A stretch of 64,000 bases of DNA from Mycolicibacterium sp. S2-37. Lineage in GTDB: Bacteria > Actinomycetota > Actinomycetes > Mycobacteriales > Mycobacteriaceae. Below the pieces are notes generated by a model. That model was not told the DNA's origin and did no database searches. It saw only the letters and a list, made by a program, of their open reading frames with translations. Made by a program: the position numbers and the translations under genes. Shown here in pieces: positions 1 through 11,453 of the stretch. The DNA is taken from NCBI RefSeq assembly GCF_017352375.1, contig NZ_JAFEVR010000004.1, forward strand, positions 1,240,001 to 1,304,000, in the 5' to 3' direction. How positions within the stretch are numbered: position 1 is the first letter of the stretch; each line of letters opens with the position of its first letter.

Positions 1-1111
1 GGGCGTTGTCCGCGGTGTCGCGCAGGTACTTGTCCGGCAGCGACAGCTTCGCGATGGTCCGCCAGGCCTTGCCGTACTGCAGCAGGAACGAGCCCGTGGT
101 GTAGGGCAGGTCGTACTTGTCGCAGACCTCCCTGACCCGGAACGAGATCTCGTGCAGCCGGTTGCTCGGCAGGTCGGGGTACAGGTGGTGCTCGATCTGA
201 TGGCACAGGTTGCCGCTCATGAACCGCAGCAGCCAGCCGCCCTCGAAGTTCGCGCTGCCGAGCATCTGGCGCAGGTACCACTGCCCCTTGGACTCGCCGA
301 CCATATCGGTCTTGGTGAACTTCTCGGCGCCGTCAGGGAAGTGACCGCAGAAGATCACCGCGTTGGCCCAGACGTTGCGGATGACGTTGGCGACCGCGTT
401 GGCCTTCATCGTCGACGTGAACGTCGCCCCGGGCGACAGCGCCGTCACGGCCGGCCACGCCACATAGTCCTTGGCCAGCTGCGCGCCCGCCTTCTTGGCG
501 AACTCCATCGCCCGGATCTTGCTCTCGTCCCGGTTGTCGCGGCCCTTGAAGATCTTGCCGAGCTCGACGTGCTGCAGGCCGACGCCCCATTCGAAACCGA
601 GCATCAGGATGGTGTTGTACAGCAGGTTGCCCAGATTGAACGGCTTCCACTTGGCATCGCGGGTCACGCGGATCAGCCCGTAGCCCACGTCGTCGTCCAT
701 GCCGAGGATGTTCGTGTACTTGTGATGCATGAAGTTGTGGGTGAATCGCCAGTGCTTGGACGAACCGCCCATGTCCCACTCCCATGTCGACGAGTGGATC
801 TCCGGATCGTTCATCCAGTCCCACTGGCCGTGCATGACGTTGTGGCCGATCTCCATGTTCTCGATGATCTTGGCCACGCCCAGCGTCGCTGTTCCCGCCC
901 ACCAGGCGGATCGGCGCGAACTGGCGGCCAGCATCACGCGGCCTGCGATCTCCAGCGCGCGCTGCGCGGCGATGGCGCGGTGGATGTAGCGCGCATCGCG
1001 CTCACCGCGGGAGTCTTCGATGTCCTGGCGGATCGCATCCAGCTCGACGGCCAGATTCTCGATGTCGGCATCCGTCAAATGTGTGAATGCCGGAACGTCT
1101 GTAACTGCCAT
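1..1111 (-). CDS. desA3: Fatty acyl-CoA desaturase, DesA3-like (C-terminus outside window)
   Basis: This membrane diiron desaturase probably introduces the delta-9 double bond into stearoyl-CoA. About 370 residues are visible; the family is about 430, so roughly the last 55 lie beyond base 1. All three histidine boxes are present: HNVMH, HNFMHH and HQIEHH, the last followed by LYPDLPSNR. The start ATG at 1111 is preceded by a good AGGGAGG ribosome site. The ferredoxin reductase gene lies 68 bases upstream on the same strand, the arrangement of Rv3230c-Rv3229c, in which the reductase supplies electrons to DesA3. A perfect inverted repeat sits in the gap between them. Confidence 0.93.
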   Translation of the reverse strand, partial: MAVTDVPAFTHLTDADIENLAVELDAIRQDIEDSRGERDARYIHRAIAAQRALEIAGRVMLAASSRRSAWWAGTATLGVAKIIENMEIGHNVMHGQWDWMNDPEIHSSTWEWDMGGSSKHWRFTHNFMHHKYTNILGMDDDVGYGLIRVTRDAKWKPFNLGNLLYNTILMLGFEWGVGLQHVELGKIFKGRDNRDESKIRAMEFAKKAGAQLAKDYVAWPAVTALSPGATFTSTMKANAVANVIRNVWANAVIFCGHFPDGAEKFTKTDMVGESKGQWYLRQMLGSANFEGGWLLRFMSGNLCHQIEHHLYPDLPSNRLHEISFRVREVCDKYDLPYTTGSFLLQYGKAWRTIAKLSLPDKYLRDTADNA

Positions 1112-1142
1112 GGTTCTGCCTCCCTTCTGTGCCTACGCTACC

Positions 1143-1166
1143 GTAACCTACGTACCCGTAGGTTAC
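1143..1166. promoter_or_regulatory. Perfect inverted repeat upstream of desA3
   Basis: The arms GTAACCTACG (1143-1152) and CGTAGGTTAC (1157-1166) are exact reverse complements separated by TACC. The site lies 32-55 bases before the desaturase start. It shares AACCTACG with the second site at 2312-2319, upstream of the reductase. The size and symmetry suit a TetR-type repressor operator, perhaps responding to acyl-CoA; the regulator is not identified here. Confidence 0.55.
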
Positions 1167-1179
1167 CAGTGAGTAAACC

Positions 1180-2310
1180 TCACACGTCGAGCGTGCAGTC
1201 CCCTGACGCCGCGGAAACGCAGGTCTGGATGCGGTTGCCCGGCTCGTGCTCGACGCCGGTGCGCAGATCCCGGACATGGCCCTCGACCAGACCCACCACG
1301 CACGACTGGCAGATACCCATCCGGCAGCCGAACGGCATCCGGACACCGGCCTGTTCGCCGGCGTCCATCAGCGATGTCGCGGCGTCGACCTCTACAGTCT
1401 TTCCACTGCGCGCGAATTCAACCGTCCCGCCCGCCCCGTGCACCGCGGTGCGCACCGCGGCGAACCGTTCCAGGTGCAGGTGATCGCCGATGCCTGCGGC
1501 GGTCCACTTCTTCTCGGCATCGGCGAGCATGCCCTCCGGCCCGCAGGCCCAGACCTGCCGGTCACGCCAATCGGGCACATGGTCGTCGAGCTTGGCCAGA
1601 TCGAGCCTGCCCTCGGTGCGGGTGGCCCGCAGCGTCAGCCGGTAGCCGGGATGGCCGTCGTGCAGTTCGGCCAGTTCGGGCCGGAACAGCACGTCGGCCT
1701 CGGCGGGAGCGGAGTGCAGGTGGACGACGTCGGCGATCTGGTCGCGGCGGGCCAGGGTGCGCAGCATCGACATCACCGGGGTGATACCCGAACCGCCGGT
1801 GAGGAACAGCACCTTGGCCGGCGCCGGGTCCGGCATCACGAAGTTCCCCTGGGGCGCGGCCAGCCGCACGATCGTGCCCGGCGTGACCCCGCCGACGAGG
1901 TGCGTCGACAGGAACCCCTCGGGCATGGCCTTGACCGTGATGGTGATGGTGCGCCCGCCGGTGACCGGGCTCGAGGTCAGCGAGTAGGACCGCCATCGCC
2001 AGCGGCCGTCGATGAGCAGACCGATGCCGATGTACTGACCCGGCTGGTAGTCGAAGGAGAAGCCCCACCCGGGTTTGATGACCAGCGTCGCGGAGTCCTC
2101 GGTCTCCCGACGGACCTCCAGAACGCGCCCGCGCAGTTCGCGCGCCGACCACAGCGGATTGGCCAGCTGCAGGTAGTCGTCCGGCAGCAGCGGCGTGGTC
2201 ACCCGCGCCGCGAGCGATCGCAGCGCGGCCAGCGCGGGATGCTTGCTGGCGACGTTCGGACGCAGGGTCTCGGCGACATTGGCCGAGACCTTGATCGAGT
2301 TCTTGGCCAT
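1180..2310 (-). CDS. FAD/NAD(P)H and [2Fe-2S] oxidoreductase, electron donor to DesA3
   Basis: This 376-residue protein resembles Rv3230c. It has an FAD-binding barrel (RSYSLTSSP near residue 110), an NAD(P)H domain ([15 protein letters not shown]) and a C-terminal plant-type ferredoxin domain. The iron-sulfur ligands are C329, C334 and C337 (CRMGICQSC) and C364. It should pass electrons from NADPH to the desaturase encoded 68 bases downstream. The ATG at 2310 fits the conserved N-terminus, but the ribosome site is weak (TAGG) and a palindrome begins only 6 bases upstream, so a repressor bound there could block expression directly. Confidence 0.92.
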   Translation of the reverse strand: MAKNSIKVSANVAETLRPNVASKHPALAALRSLAARVTTPLLPDDYLQLANPLWSARELRGRVLEVRRETEDSATLVIKPGWGFSFDYQPGQYIGIGLLIDGRWRWRSYSLTSSPVTGGRTITITVKAMPEGFLSTHLVGGVTPGTIVRLAAPQGNFVMPDPAPAKVLFLTGGSGITPVMSMLRTLARRDQIADVVHLHSAPAEADVLFRPELAELHDGHPGYRLTLRATRTEGRLDLAKLDDHVPDWRDRQVWACGPEGMLADAEKKWTAAGIGDHLHLERFAAVRTAVHGAGGTVEFARSGKTVEVDAATSLMDAGEQAGVRMPFGCRMGICQSCVVGLVEGHVRDLRTGVEHEPGNRIQTCVSAASGDCTLDV

Positions 2311-2315
2311 GAACC

Positions 2316-2335
2316 TACGGTACCGTAACTTACGG
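2316..2335. promoter_or_regulatory. Two overlapping palindromes upstream of the reductase
   Basis: TACGGTACCGTA (2316-2327) is a perfect 12-base palindrome, and CCGTAACTTACGG (2323-2335) is a second one with 6-base arms that overlaps it. The pair begins 6 bases from the reductase start codon and shares AACCTACG with the desA3 site. Two overlapping sites suggest cooperative binding by a dimeric repressor. Confidence 0.5.
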
Positions 2336-2352
2336 CACCGTCACCAGAGCGA

Positions 2353-2853
2353 TCAGAGTAATTCGAGCAGAAAAGGCAGCTCCTGTGGCGCATACCACGC
2401 CAGATCGTGGTCCTGGGCGTCGCCGACCGTCAGCTCGGCGTCCTCGTCCCCCATATCCGCCATGTCGACGGCGTCGATGGCCCGCCGCACGGCCGCCTCG
2501 GCGTCGGTGATGTCCACGTAGGCCGCCACCACGTCGCTGAGTGCGACCGGCCCCGCCAGCCGGACCACCGCATCGTCGAGATCGGGCCGGAGGGTGGCCT
2601 CCGCGTCGGCCACCAGGACGGCCCGGCGTGGCGGATGACGTCCGTCGTCACCGTCCGCGCCGGACAGCAGCCGCAGCGACGCCAGTGCGGCGTCGCGCAT
2701 CGCGACCTCGGCGAGCTCGTCCTCGTCGCCCTCGGCGTAGGACTCACGCAGTGTGGGTGTGACCGCGAAGGCCGTACCGGACCGCGCGTGGATCGACCCG
2801 TCGGCCACGAGTTGCGCGAGCATGGCCAGGGTCACCGGGATGTAGACACGCAC
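2353..2853 (-). CDS. DUF6912 family protein (Rv3231c-like)
   Basis: This 166-residue acidic soluble protein begins MRVYIPVTLAMLAQL. It matches the position and size of Rv3231c between the desA3 reductase and downstream genes in tuberculosis. No catalytic motif, membrane segment or signal peptide is visible, and its function is unknown. The start is the GTG at 2853. A TAGTCT hexamer ends exactly 6 bases before it, so the message is probably leaderless and has its own promoter despite the BCCT gene only 25 bases upstream. Confidence 0.8.
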   Translation of the reverse strand: MRVYIPVTLAMLAQLVADGSIHARSGTAFAVTPTLRESYAEGDEDELAEVAMRDAALASLRLLSGADGDDGRHPPRRAVLVADAEATLRPDLDDAVVRLAGPVALSDVVAAYVDITDAEAAVRRAIDAVDMADMGDEDAELTVGDAQDHDLAWYAPQELPFLLELL

Positions 2854-2859
2854 GAGGCG

Positions 2860-2865
2860 AGACTA
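2860..2865 (-). promoter_or_regulatory. -10 hexamer for a leaderless transcript of the DUF6912 gene
   Basis: Reading the minus strand, TAGTCT is followed by CGCCTC and then the GTG start codon. This puts the hexamer at -12 to -7 if transcription begins on the first base of the start codon, the usual mycobacterial leaderless layout. Confidence 0.45.
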
Positions 2866-2878
2866 GCCATGGCGCGGA

Positions 2879-4606
2879 TCAGCCGGCGTTCGGATCCTTC
2901 TCCACCGAGATGACGAAGTCGTCGCCGTGCTGGATGACGCCGTGCACGACGGCGTTGTCGATCGCCTCGGAGGCGTAGCGCTTACGCACCATCAACGGGT
3001 CGCGCCGCAGATCCTTGACCAGCGAGACGCACAGCCCGACCATCACCAGCACGAACGGCACCGCCGCGATGATCGTGATCGTCTGCAGCCCGGTGAGCGC
3101 GTCGGAGCCGCCCAGGATCAGCATCACCGCCGCCACCGCGCCGGTGGCCACACCCCAGAACACGACAACCCGCCGGGACGGTTCGATGGTGCCCCGTTCC
3201 GACAGCGAGCCCATCACGATCGAGGCCGCGTCGGCGCCGGAGACGAAGAAGATCGCCACCAGCAGCATCACCAGCACGCTGGCGACGGTGGCCAGCGGAT
3301 ACTGCTCGAGCAGTCCGAACAGCTGACCCTCGCTGCTGCCGTCGCCCACCACGTCGACACCGGACTGCTGCTCGCGGATCGCGGCGCCGCCGAAGACGCA
3401 GAACCAGACCAGCGACACCACGCTGGGCACCAGCAGCACCCCGGCGACGAACTGCCGGATGGTGCGCCCGCGTGAGATGCGGGCGATGAACATGCCGACG
3501 AACGGGGTCCAGGACAGCCACCACGCCCAGTAGAAGACGGTCCAGCTCTGCAGCCAGGAGTTGACGTCGCCGCCCTCGGCGCCGGTGCGCGCGGACATCA
3601 TCGCCAGGTCCTGGAAGTAGCTGCCCACCGATGTCGGGATCAGGTTGAGGATGAACACCGTCGGGCCGACCACGAACACGAACAACGCCAGGAGCACGGC
3701 GAGCACCATGTTGATGTTGGACAGCCACTGGATGCCCTTGGCCACGCCCGACACCGCGGAGAGCACGAACGCCGCGGTCAGGACGGCGATGATGCCGATC
3801 AGCACCGCGTTGCCGGTCTGACCGATCCCTGCCACGATCTGCAGCCCGCTGCTGATCTGCAGGGCGCCCAGCCCCAGCGATGCGGCCGAACCGAACAGCG
3901 TGGCGAAGATCGCCAGCATGTCGATGACCTTGCCCCAGCCACCGTGCACACGCGGACCCAGCAACGGCTCGAAGGCGGCGCTGATGAGCTGCAGCCTGCC
4001 CTTGCGGTAGACCCCGTAGGCGATCGCGAGACCGACCACCGCGTAGATGGCCCAGGGGTGCAGCGTCCAGTGGAACAGCGTGGTCGCCATCGCGGTCTGC
4101 GCGGCGTGTTCGTTGCCGGCGGCGCCCGTTCCGGGCGGCGGCGTGACGAAGTGCGTCAGCGGTTCGGCGACGCCGTAGAACATCAGGCCGATGCCCATAC
4201 CGGCGCTGAACATCATCGCGATCCACGACACCGTCCGGAACTCGGGCTCCTCGTCGTCGCGCCCGAGCGGGATGTTGCCGAACCGGCTGATCGCCAGCCA
4301 CAGCACGAACAGCACGAATCCCGACGCGGTGAGCACGAACAGCCAGCCGGTGTTGTCCATCACCCAGCCCAACGCCGTGCTGGACGCCGACGCCAGCGAG
4401 GCCGTGCTCACCCCGCCCCACACCAGAAACGCCACGGCCAGCGCCGCGGTGACACCGAACACCACCCAGTCCATGCCGCGGCGGCGCTTCTGGGCGTCCT
4501 CGTCCACCTCGATGTCGAGGACGGGATGCGGGATGGCGCCGCCGGTCGGTGAACGCAGGGCGCGACGGGCTTTCTCGCCTTTGGGCTTGTCTGTGGAGGT
4601 CGTCAT
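2879..4606 (-). CDS. BCCT-family betaine/carnitine/choline transporter
   Basis: This 575-residue secondary transporter has about 12 membrane helices after a charged cytoplasmic N-terminus of some 45 residues. It carries the family signature WAWWLSWTPFVGMFIARIS and the glycine-rich helix GMGIGLMFYGVAEPL. That helix resembles BetP of Corynebacterium, which is sodium-coupled and takes up glycine betaine in osmotic stress. The exact substrate cannot be read from sequence. The gene is not part of the tuberculosis gene order at this site, so it is an insertion between the DUF6912 and tgs genes. A perfect palindrome overlaps its start codon. Confidence 0.92.
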   Translation of the reverse strand: MTTSTDKPKGEKARRALRSPTGGAIPHPVLDIEVDEDAQKRRRGMDWVVFGVTAALAVAFLVWGGVSTASLASASSTALGWVMDNTGWLFVLTASGFVLFVLWLAISRFGNIPLGRDDEEPEFRTVSWIAMMFSAGMGIGLMFYGVAEPLTHFVTPPPGTGAAGNEHAAQTAMATTLFHWTLHPWAIYAVVGLAIAYGVYRKGRLQLISAAFEPLLGPRVHGGWGKVIDMLAIFATLFGSAASLGLGALQISSGLQIVAGIGQTGNAVLIGIIAVLTAAFVLSAVSGVAKGIQWLSNINMVLAVLLALFVFVVGPTVFILNLIPTSVGSYFQDLAMMSARTGAEGGDVNSWLQSWTVFYWAWWLSWTPFVGMFIARISRGRTIRQFVAGVLLVPSVVSLVWFCVFGGAAIREQQSGVDVVGDGSSEGQLFGLLEQYPLATVASVLVMLLVAIFFVSGADAASIVMGSLSERGTIEPSRRVVVFWGVATGAVAAVMLILGGSDALTGLQTITIIAAVPFVLVMVGLCVSLVKDLRRDPLMVRKRYASEAIDNAVVHGVIQHGDDFVISVEKDPNAG

Positions 4607-4618
4607 GGTCTGACCATG
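4604..4618. promoter_or_regulatory. 15-base palindrome over the BCCT start codon
   Basis: CATGGTC-T-GACCATG has perfect 7-base arms and includes the ATG at 4606. On the minus strand it also makes a four-codon frame (ATG at 4617) whose TGA overlaps the transporter start as ATGA. It could be an operator, a translation-masking hairpin or chance. Confidence 0.3.
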
Positions 4619-4667
4619 AGACCCCCGACGGCCAGCCCCGTCAACTCCCTAGCCCGTCACCACGCCG

Positions 4668-6077
4668 TCATCGGCCGGCTTCCAGCAGTTCATCCAGCGA
4701 TTCCTGCAGCAGGGCCGGGAGCACGTCGACGTCGCTCATCGCCTCCCGGTCGGCGTTGATGCCGAAGTACAACTGACCGTTGTAGGACGTCACCCCGATC
4801 GCGAGCACCTGGTTGTGCAGGAGCGGCGGCACGGCGTAGGTGTCGACCAGTTTGGTCCCGGCCACGTACATCTGTTTCTGGGCGCCGGGGACATTGGTGA
4901 TCAGCAGGTTGAACAGCCGGGCCGAGAAACTGGTGGCCACGCGGGTGCCCATCGCGTGCAGGGTCGGTGGCGCGAACCCGGACAGCGTCACGATGGTCCT
5001 GGCGTCGACCAGGCTGGCCGCGGTCGGATGCGATTCGGTGGTGTGGGCGATCTGGGACAGCCGGATCACGGCGTTGCCCTCGCCGACGGGCAGATCCACC
5101 AGGAACGGCGCCACCTCGCTGATGGCCTGGCCCGGACCGGAGGCGTCGAGCTCGGCATCGGGATACACCGACATCGGTGCCATCGCCCGCACGGTGGTGG
5201 TCGGCGTGACCGGCTCGCCGCGAGACAGCAACCAGTTCCGCAGCGCGCCGGCAACGACGGCGAGCACCACGTCGTTGACGTCGCAGTCGTAGCGCGCCCG
5301 CACCGCGCGGTAGTCGTCGAGGCTGTGGTTGGCGACGGTGAACCGCCGGTTACGCGACACCGTGGTGTTCAGCGGGCTGGACGGGGCGGTGCCCCGGGCG
5401 ACCAGACGGGCCACGTCGGCGAACCGCCGTCCGACCGCGAGCAGCTGCTCGGCGTTGGTGGAGACCTCCGCCACCGTCGAGCGCAGCGACGCCAGCTGGT
5501 CGGCGGGCCGGGTCACCCACTCACCGACCGCCCCCAGCAGCAAGGCACGGTCGCTGGGCTCACGCGCGGGGATCCAGATGTCCTCACCGAAGGCCGGCGG
5601 CTTGCGGGTGCGATCGGCGATGACGTGGCCGATCTCGAGTGCCGTCATCCCGTTGACCAGTGCCTGATGAGATTTGGTGTAGATCGCCACCCGGTTCTTG
5701 GAGAGCCCCTCGACGAGGCACATCTCCCACAGCGGCCGCGACTTGTCCAGCGGTCGCGCGGCCAGGCGGGCCACCAGATCGTGCAATTGGGCGTCGCTGC
5801 CCGGAGACGGCAGCGCCGAGCGGCGGATGTGGTAGGTGATGTCGAAGTCACGGTCGTCGACCCAGACCGGGCGGGCCAGGTTCATCGTGACCTCGCGGAC
5901 TTTCTGCCGGTACCGCGGGATCTGCGGGAGTCGCTGCTCGACGGTGGCGAGTAGCGTCTCGTAGCTCAGTCCGTTGCGAGGTCTGCGCAGAATCGACAGG
6001 CTGCCCACGTACATCGGCGTCGCGGAGTTCTCCAGGTGGTAGAACGCCGCGTCTGTCGCCGACAGCCTCGTCACCAT
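4668..6077 (-). CDS. WS/DGAT-like acyltransferase, Tgs3-like, with degenerate active site
   Basis: This 469-residue protein is full length for the wax ester synthase/diacylglycerol acyltransferase family and occupies the position of Rv3233c-Rv3234c (tgs3). The N-terminus (LSATDAAFYHLENSATPMYVG) and the C-terminal domain (NLLITNVPGAQ) are typical. The catalytic HHxxxDG motif reads H137-Q-A-L-V-N142-G: the second histidine is glutamine and the aspartate is asparagine. In characterised family members the second histidine is essential, so triacylglycerol synthesis by this protein is doubtful. It may be a pseudo-enzyme, or use another chemistry or partner. The gene stands alone, divergent from the Rv3235-like gene. 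Confidence 0.88.
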   Translation of the reverse strand: MVTRLSATDAAFYHLENSATPMYVGSLSILRRPRNGLSYETLLATVEQRLPQIPRYRQKVREVTMNLARPVWVDDRDFDITYHIRRSALPSPGSDAQLHDLVARLAARPLDKSRPLWEMCLVEGLSKNRVAIYTKSHQALVNGMTALEIGHVIADRTRKPPAFGEDIWIPAREPSDRALLLGAVGEWVTRPADQLASLRSTVAEVSTNAEQLLAVGRRFADVARLVARGTAPSSPLNTTVSRNRRFTVANHSLDDYRAVRARYDCDVNDVVLAVVAGALRNWLLSRGEPVTPTTTVRAMAPMSVYPDAELDASGPGQAISEVAPFLVDLPVGEGNAVIRLSQIAHTTESHPTAASLVDARTIVTLSGFAPPTLHAMGTRVATSFSARLFNLLITNVPGAQKQMYVAGTKLVDTYAVPPLLHNQVLAIGVTSYNGQLYFGINADREAMSDVDVLPALLQESLDELLEAGR

Positions 6078-6264
6078 GCGGCAGTGCCCTCCCCCGTACG
6101 CTCACCACGTCGCCGGCTCATCGCGATCACGGTCACGGTAACCGTCCCGACGGTGCACGCGCATCACGGGTGCACAGGACCCCCGTCGAACCGTGCGACG
6201 ATGATGTGGCCGGATTCCTCTCCCCCAGACGGCATCCCTGTCCCGCTGTCTTCGGAGAGTCGTC

Positions 6265-6774
6265 GTGACCACACCCAGTCCGCCCACCGACCGCCGGTCA
6301 TTCACCTCGCCGGTCGTCGACTACGAACCCGCACCGCTGGGATCGGCGTCCGCGCCGTGTCCACCACCCACCACCGTAGCCCTGCGCCGGCACTCGCCAC
6401 GCCCGTTGCGGCCAACGCGCACAACGGGTTCCGGTGTCGATCGCGGTGACGCCCCGCCCCGGGCGGCGGCGGTGTTCGCGGATATGGCGTTGCGTCGGGT
6501 GCTCGAGGTACTCGACCGCCGACGACCGGTGTCGCACCTCAAGACGCTGCTGGCTCCCGCGCAGGTCGACACCGTCGCGGCGTTGAGCAGGCAGCGCCAC
6601 AGCGGTCAGGCATCCGGCGCCGCACTGCGCCGGATGCGGTTGCACGGCGCCGGCGCGCACGCCGCGGAGGTATCCGCGACGTACACCCGGGGCCGGCGGG
6701 TGCGCGCCATCGCCGCGCGGGTGGAACTGCTCGGCGACGGCCGCTGGCAGGTCGTGGCGCTGCAGATCGGGTGA
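6265..6774 (+). CDS. Rv3235 family protein, unknown function
   Basis: This 169-residue protein has a proline-, threonine- and arginine-rich N-terminal half and a compact C-terminal domain (residues about 75-169) ending in GRWQVVALQIG. That C-terminal domain is the conserved part of the small actinobacterial family next to secA. The start is GTG at 6265 with GGAGAG 6 bases upstream. It ends 3 bases before the convergent end of secA1. No signal peptide or catalytic motif is seen. Confidence 0.75.
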   Translation: MTTPSPPTDRRSFTSPVVDYEPAPLGSASAPCPPPTTVALRRHSPRPLRPTRTTGSGVDRGDAPPRAAAVFADMALRRVLEVLDRRRPVSHLKTLLAPAQVDTVAALSRQRHSGQASGAALRRMRLHGAGAHAAEVSATYTRGRRVRAIAARVELLGDGRWQVVALQIG

Positions 6775-6777
6775 GCG

Positions 6778-9609
<2,832 letters not shown>

Positions 9610-9713
9610 GCTTTTTCCCCTGTGTTTGAGGTAGGTGATGTGAGGTCAAGGAACGACGTCCATGGTAGAGGCCACACCTGGGAACGCCGATTCCACGGCC
9701 CAGAAGACACGCC

Positions 9714-9745
9714 AGAACCCCGCGACCGGGAGGTCGCGGGGTTCT
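9714..9745 (-). terminator. GC-rich hairpin terminator after the hibernation factor gene
   Basis: AGAACCCCGCGACC (9714-9727) pairs perfectly with GGTCGCGGGGTTCT (9732-9745) around a GGGA loop. It lies about 43 bases past the hpf stop, between hpf and secA1. There is no uridine run, which is normal for mycobacterial terminators. Confidence 0.7.
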
Positions 9746-9787
9746 GCCGTACCTGAGCAGCGGCGGCGCCGGCTCAGGTGGGCGGGT

Positions 9788-10501
9788 TCAGCCGTTCGGC
9801 TCGGATAGCCGGATGATGCCGTAGTCGTAGGCGTGGCGGCGGTAGACCACCGAGGCTCGGTCGGTCTCCTTGTCGTGGAACAGGAAGAAGTCGTGACCGA
9901 CCAGCTCCATCTGAGAGAGCGCGTCGTCGACGGTCATCGGCGTGGCCGGGTGTTCCTTGACGCGCACGATGCGGCCGGGTTCGTGGTCGTCGACGACGGC
10001 ACCGTCGACCGCGGGGACCCGCGCTTCGTCGTCGGCGGACGCCGGTGGCGCGTCGTCGATTATGGCGGTGAAGGCGGTCGCTTCGGCCACCGAGACCGGA
10101 CGCTTGTCCCCGTAGTGGATCTTGCGGCGGTCCTTGCTGCGGCGCAGCCGGTTCTCGAGTTTGCTCACCGCCGCCTCGAACGCGGCGTAGAAACTGTCGG
10201 CACAGGCTTCGCCCCGCACGACGGGTCCGCGACCGCGCGCGGTGATCTCGACGTGCTGGCAGTTCTTGCGTTGACGGCGGTTCTTCTCGTGGTCGAGTTC
10301 GACGTCGAAGAGGTAGATGCTGCGGTCGAAACGTTCGAGGCGCGCGAGTTTCTCAGCGACGTGGGTGCGGAAGTGATCGGGGATCTCGACGTTGCGGCCG
10401 GTGACGACGACGTCGGCCGAGCGGCCCGAGGCGGGGCGCTCGTGGTCGACCGCCTCGTCCATGACCATGGTGCTGTCGGATTCGATGGAATGGGTTGACA
10501 T
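9788..10501 (-). CDS. hpf: Long-form ribosome hibernation promoting factor (S30AE)
   Basis: This 237-residue protein resembles Rv3241c. The N-terminal S30AE domain (VVVTGRNVEIPDHFRTHVAEKL) binds the 30S decoding region. A linker follows, then the C-terminal dimerisation domain (TVDDALSQMELVGHDFFLFHDKET...YDYGIIRLSEPNG) that distinguishes long HPF, which pairs 70S ribosomes in stationary phase. The start is taken as ATG at 10501 (MSTHSIE); the frame stays open to a GTG at 10555, but that extension is arginine-rich and unlike the family. A long leader with a palindrome precedes it. Confidence 0.92.
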   Translation of the reverse strand: MSTHSIESDSTMVMDEAVDHERPASGRSADVVVTGRNVEIPDHFRTHVAEKLARLERFDRSIYLFDVELDHEKNRRQRKNCQHVEITARGRGPVVRGEACADSFYAAFEAAVSKLENRLRRSKDRRKIHYGDKRPVSVAEATAFTAIIDDAPPASADDEARVPAVDGAVVDDHEPGRIVRVKEHPATPMTVDDALSQMELVGHDFFLFHDKETDRASVVYRRHAYDYGIIRLSEPNG

Positions 10502-10800
10502 ACGGTGCAACTCGTTTCTCTTGCGCATCGCACGCGGAAGGCGTGCCCGGACCAATCACGAGACGCGCCGACGAAGTTGCGGTCGAGAGAATTCATGTCG
10601 CAGCCCACCGGCGCAAGGTGTCGAGTACTCACCTCCTACCGTTGTGCGGCGAAGTGGCGCTTCATGCTGAGCGCCGACCGTGATGTTCACGGTGGGTTAA
10701 GGCCGACGGTAGTCGTTGTTCATCCGGTCGGCCAGTGATTCCCGGACCTGTTTTTCAGTTCTTCATACCGGTTTGATACCGCGGCAATCGCGGCCCGCTG
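10502..10800. promoter_or_regulatory. Leader region of hpf with a 17-base palindrome (10677-10693)
   Basis: This gene-free gap separates the ComF-like gene from hpf. ACCGTGA-TGT-TCACGGT (10677-10693) is a perfect inverted repeat. On the minus strand AGGAGGTGAG lies just 5' of base 10632 but no convincing reading frame follows it. The layout suggests a regulated promoter and a leader of up to 200 bases for the hibernation factor. Confidence 0.4.
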
Positions 10801-11421
10801 TCACGCGTAGGCAAGGGTGAGTACCGCGGGGACCGCAACGCCCGCGGTTTGCAGCACGCGGACGGACTCGGTGGCGGTCGCGCCGGTGGTGATGACGTCG
10901 TCGACGAGCAGCACCACCCGGCCCGGCGCGGTGACGAGCCGGATGCGGCCGGCGACGTTGCGCTGTCGGTCGGTGACCGACAGACCGACAGAGTCGCGGG
11001 TGAAAGGGCGCGTGCGCAGGGCGGCGATCACCTCGCGGCCGGTGGCCCTGGCGATGCGCGTCACCGGGTCGCCGCCGCGGCGCCGCGCGGCCAGGAAGCG
11101 GGTGGGCGCGGGCACCAGCGGCACGGCGCCGTCCACGATGCCCCAGGCTTCGAGGTGCGCCAGCCCCTCGCGCAGTGCCGGGGCGAAGACCGCGGCGAGA
11201 TCACCGCGGCCGTGCTCCTTGAGCTCGACGATCGCCCGGCGGCGTGACCCGGCGTAGCGGCCCAGCGAGAACACCGGTACACCCGGATCGACCCGCGGCG
11301 CGACGACGTGCGGCTGATCGTCCCGGACGGCCAGCTCCCGGGCGCAGCCCCTGCACCAGGACAGGCCGGGCGCGCCACAGCCGCCGCACTCGCAGGGCAG
11401 CACCAGATCGAGCACCGGCAC
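10801..11421 (-). CDS. ComF family phosphoribosyltransferase-like protein (Rv3242c-like)
   Basis: This 206-residue protein opens with a cysteine cluster (C10, C12, C15, C23, C26; CECGGC...CRGC) likely to hold zinc. It ends in a type I phosphoribosyltransferase fold with the PRPP loop VVLLVDDVITTGAT. ComF relatives act in DNA uptake in competent bacteria; in mycobacteria the role is unknown. The start is GTG at 11421, with GTG 11415 the alternative; the open frame continues further up but overlaps the DUF302 gene and is not conserved. It lies 32 bases after the DUF302 stop. Confidence 0.82.
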   Translation of the reverse strand: MPVLDLVLPCECGGCGAPGLSWCRGCARELAVRDDQPHVVAPRVDPGVPVFSLGRYAGSRRRAIVELKEHGRGDLAAVFAPALREGLAHLEAWGIVDGAVPLVPAPTRFLAARRRGGDPVTRIARATGREVIAALRTRPFTRDSVGLSVTDRQRNVAGRIRLVTAPGRVVLLVDDVITTGATATESVRVLQTAGVAVPAVLTLAYA

Positions 11422-11453
11422 AGTGTCGCGCGCGGCTCCGACACAACCGCCGG

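Noticed and set aside
1143..1166. Iron box upstream of desA3
   Set aside because: The TAACCTA and TAGGTTA words are in the reverse order and wrong spacing for an IdeR site; a different palindromic operator is more likely.
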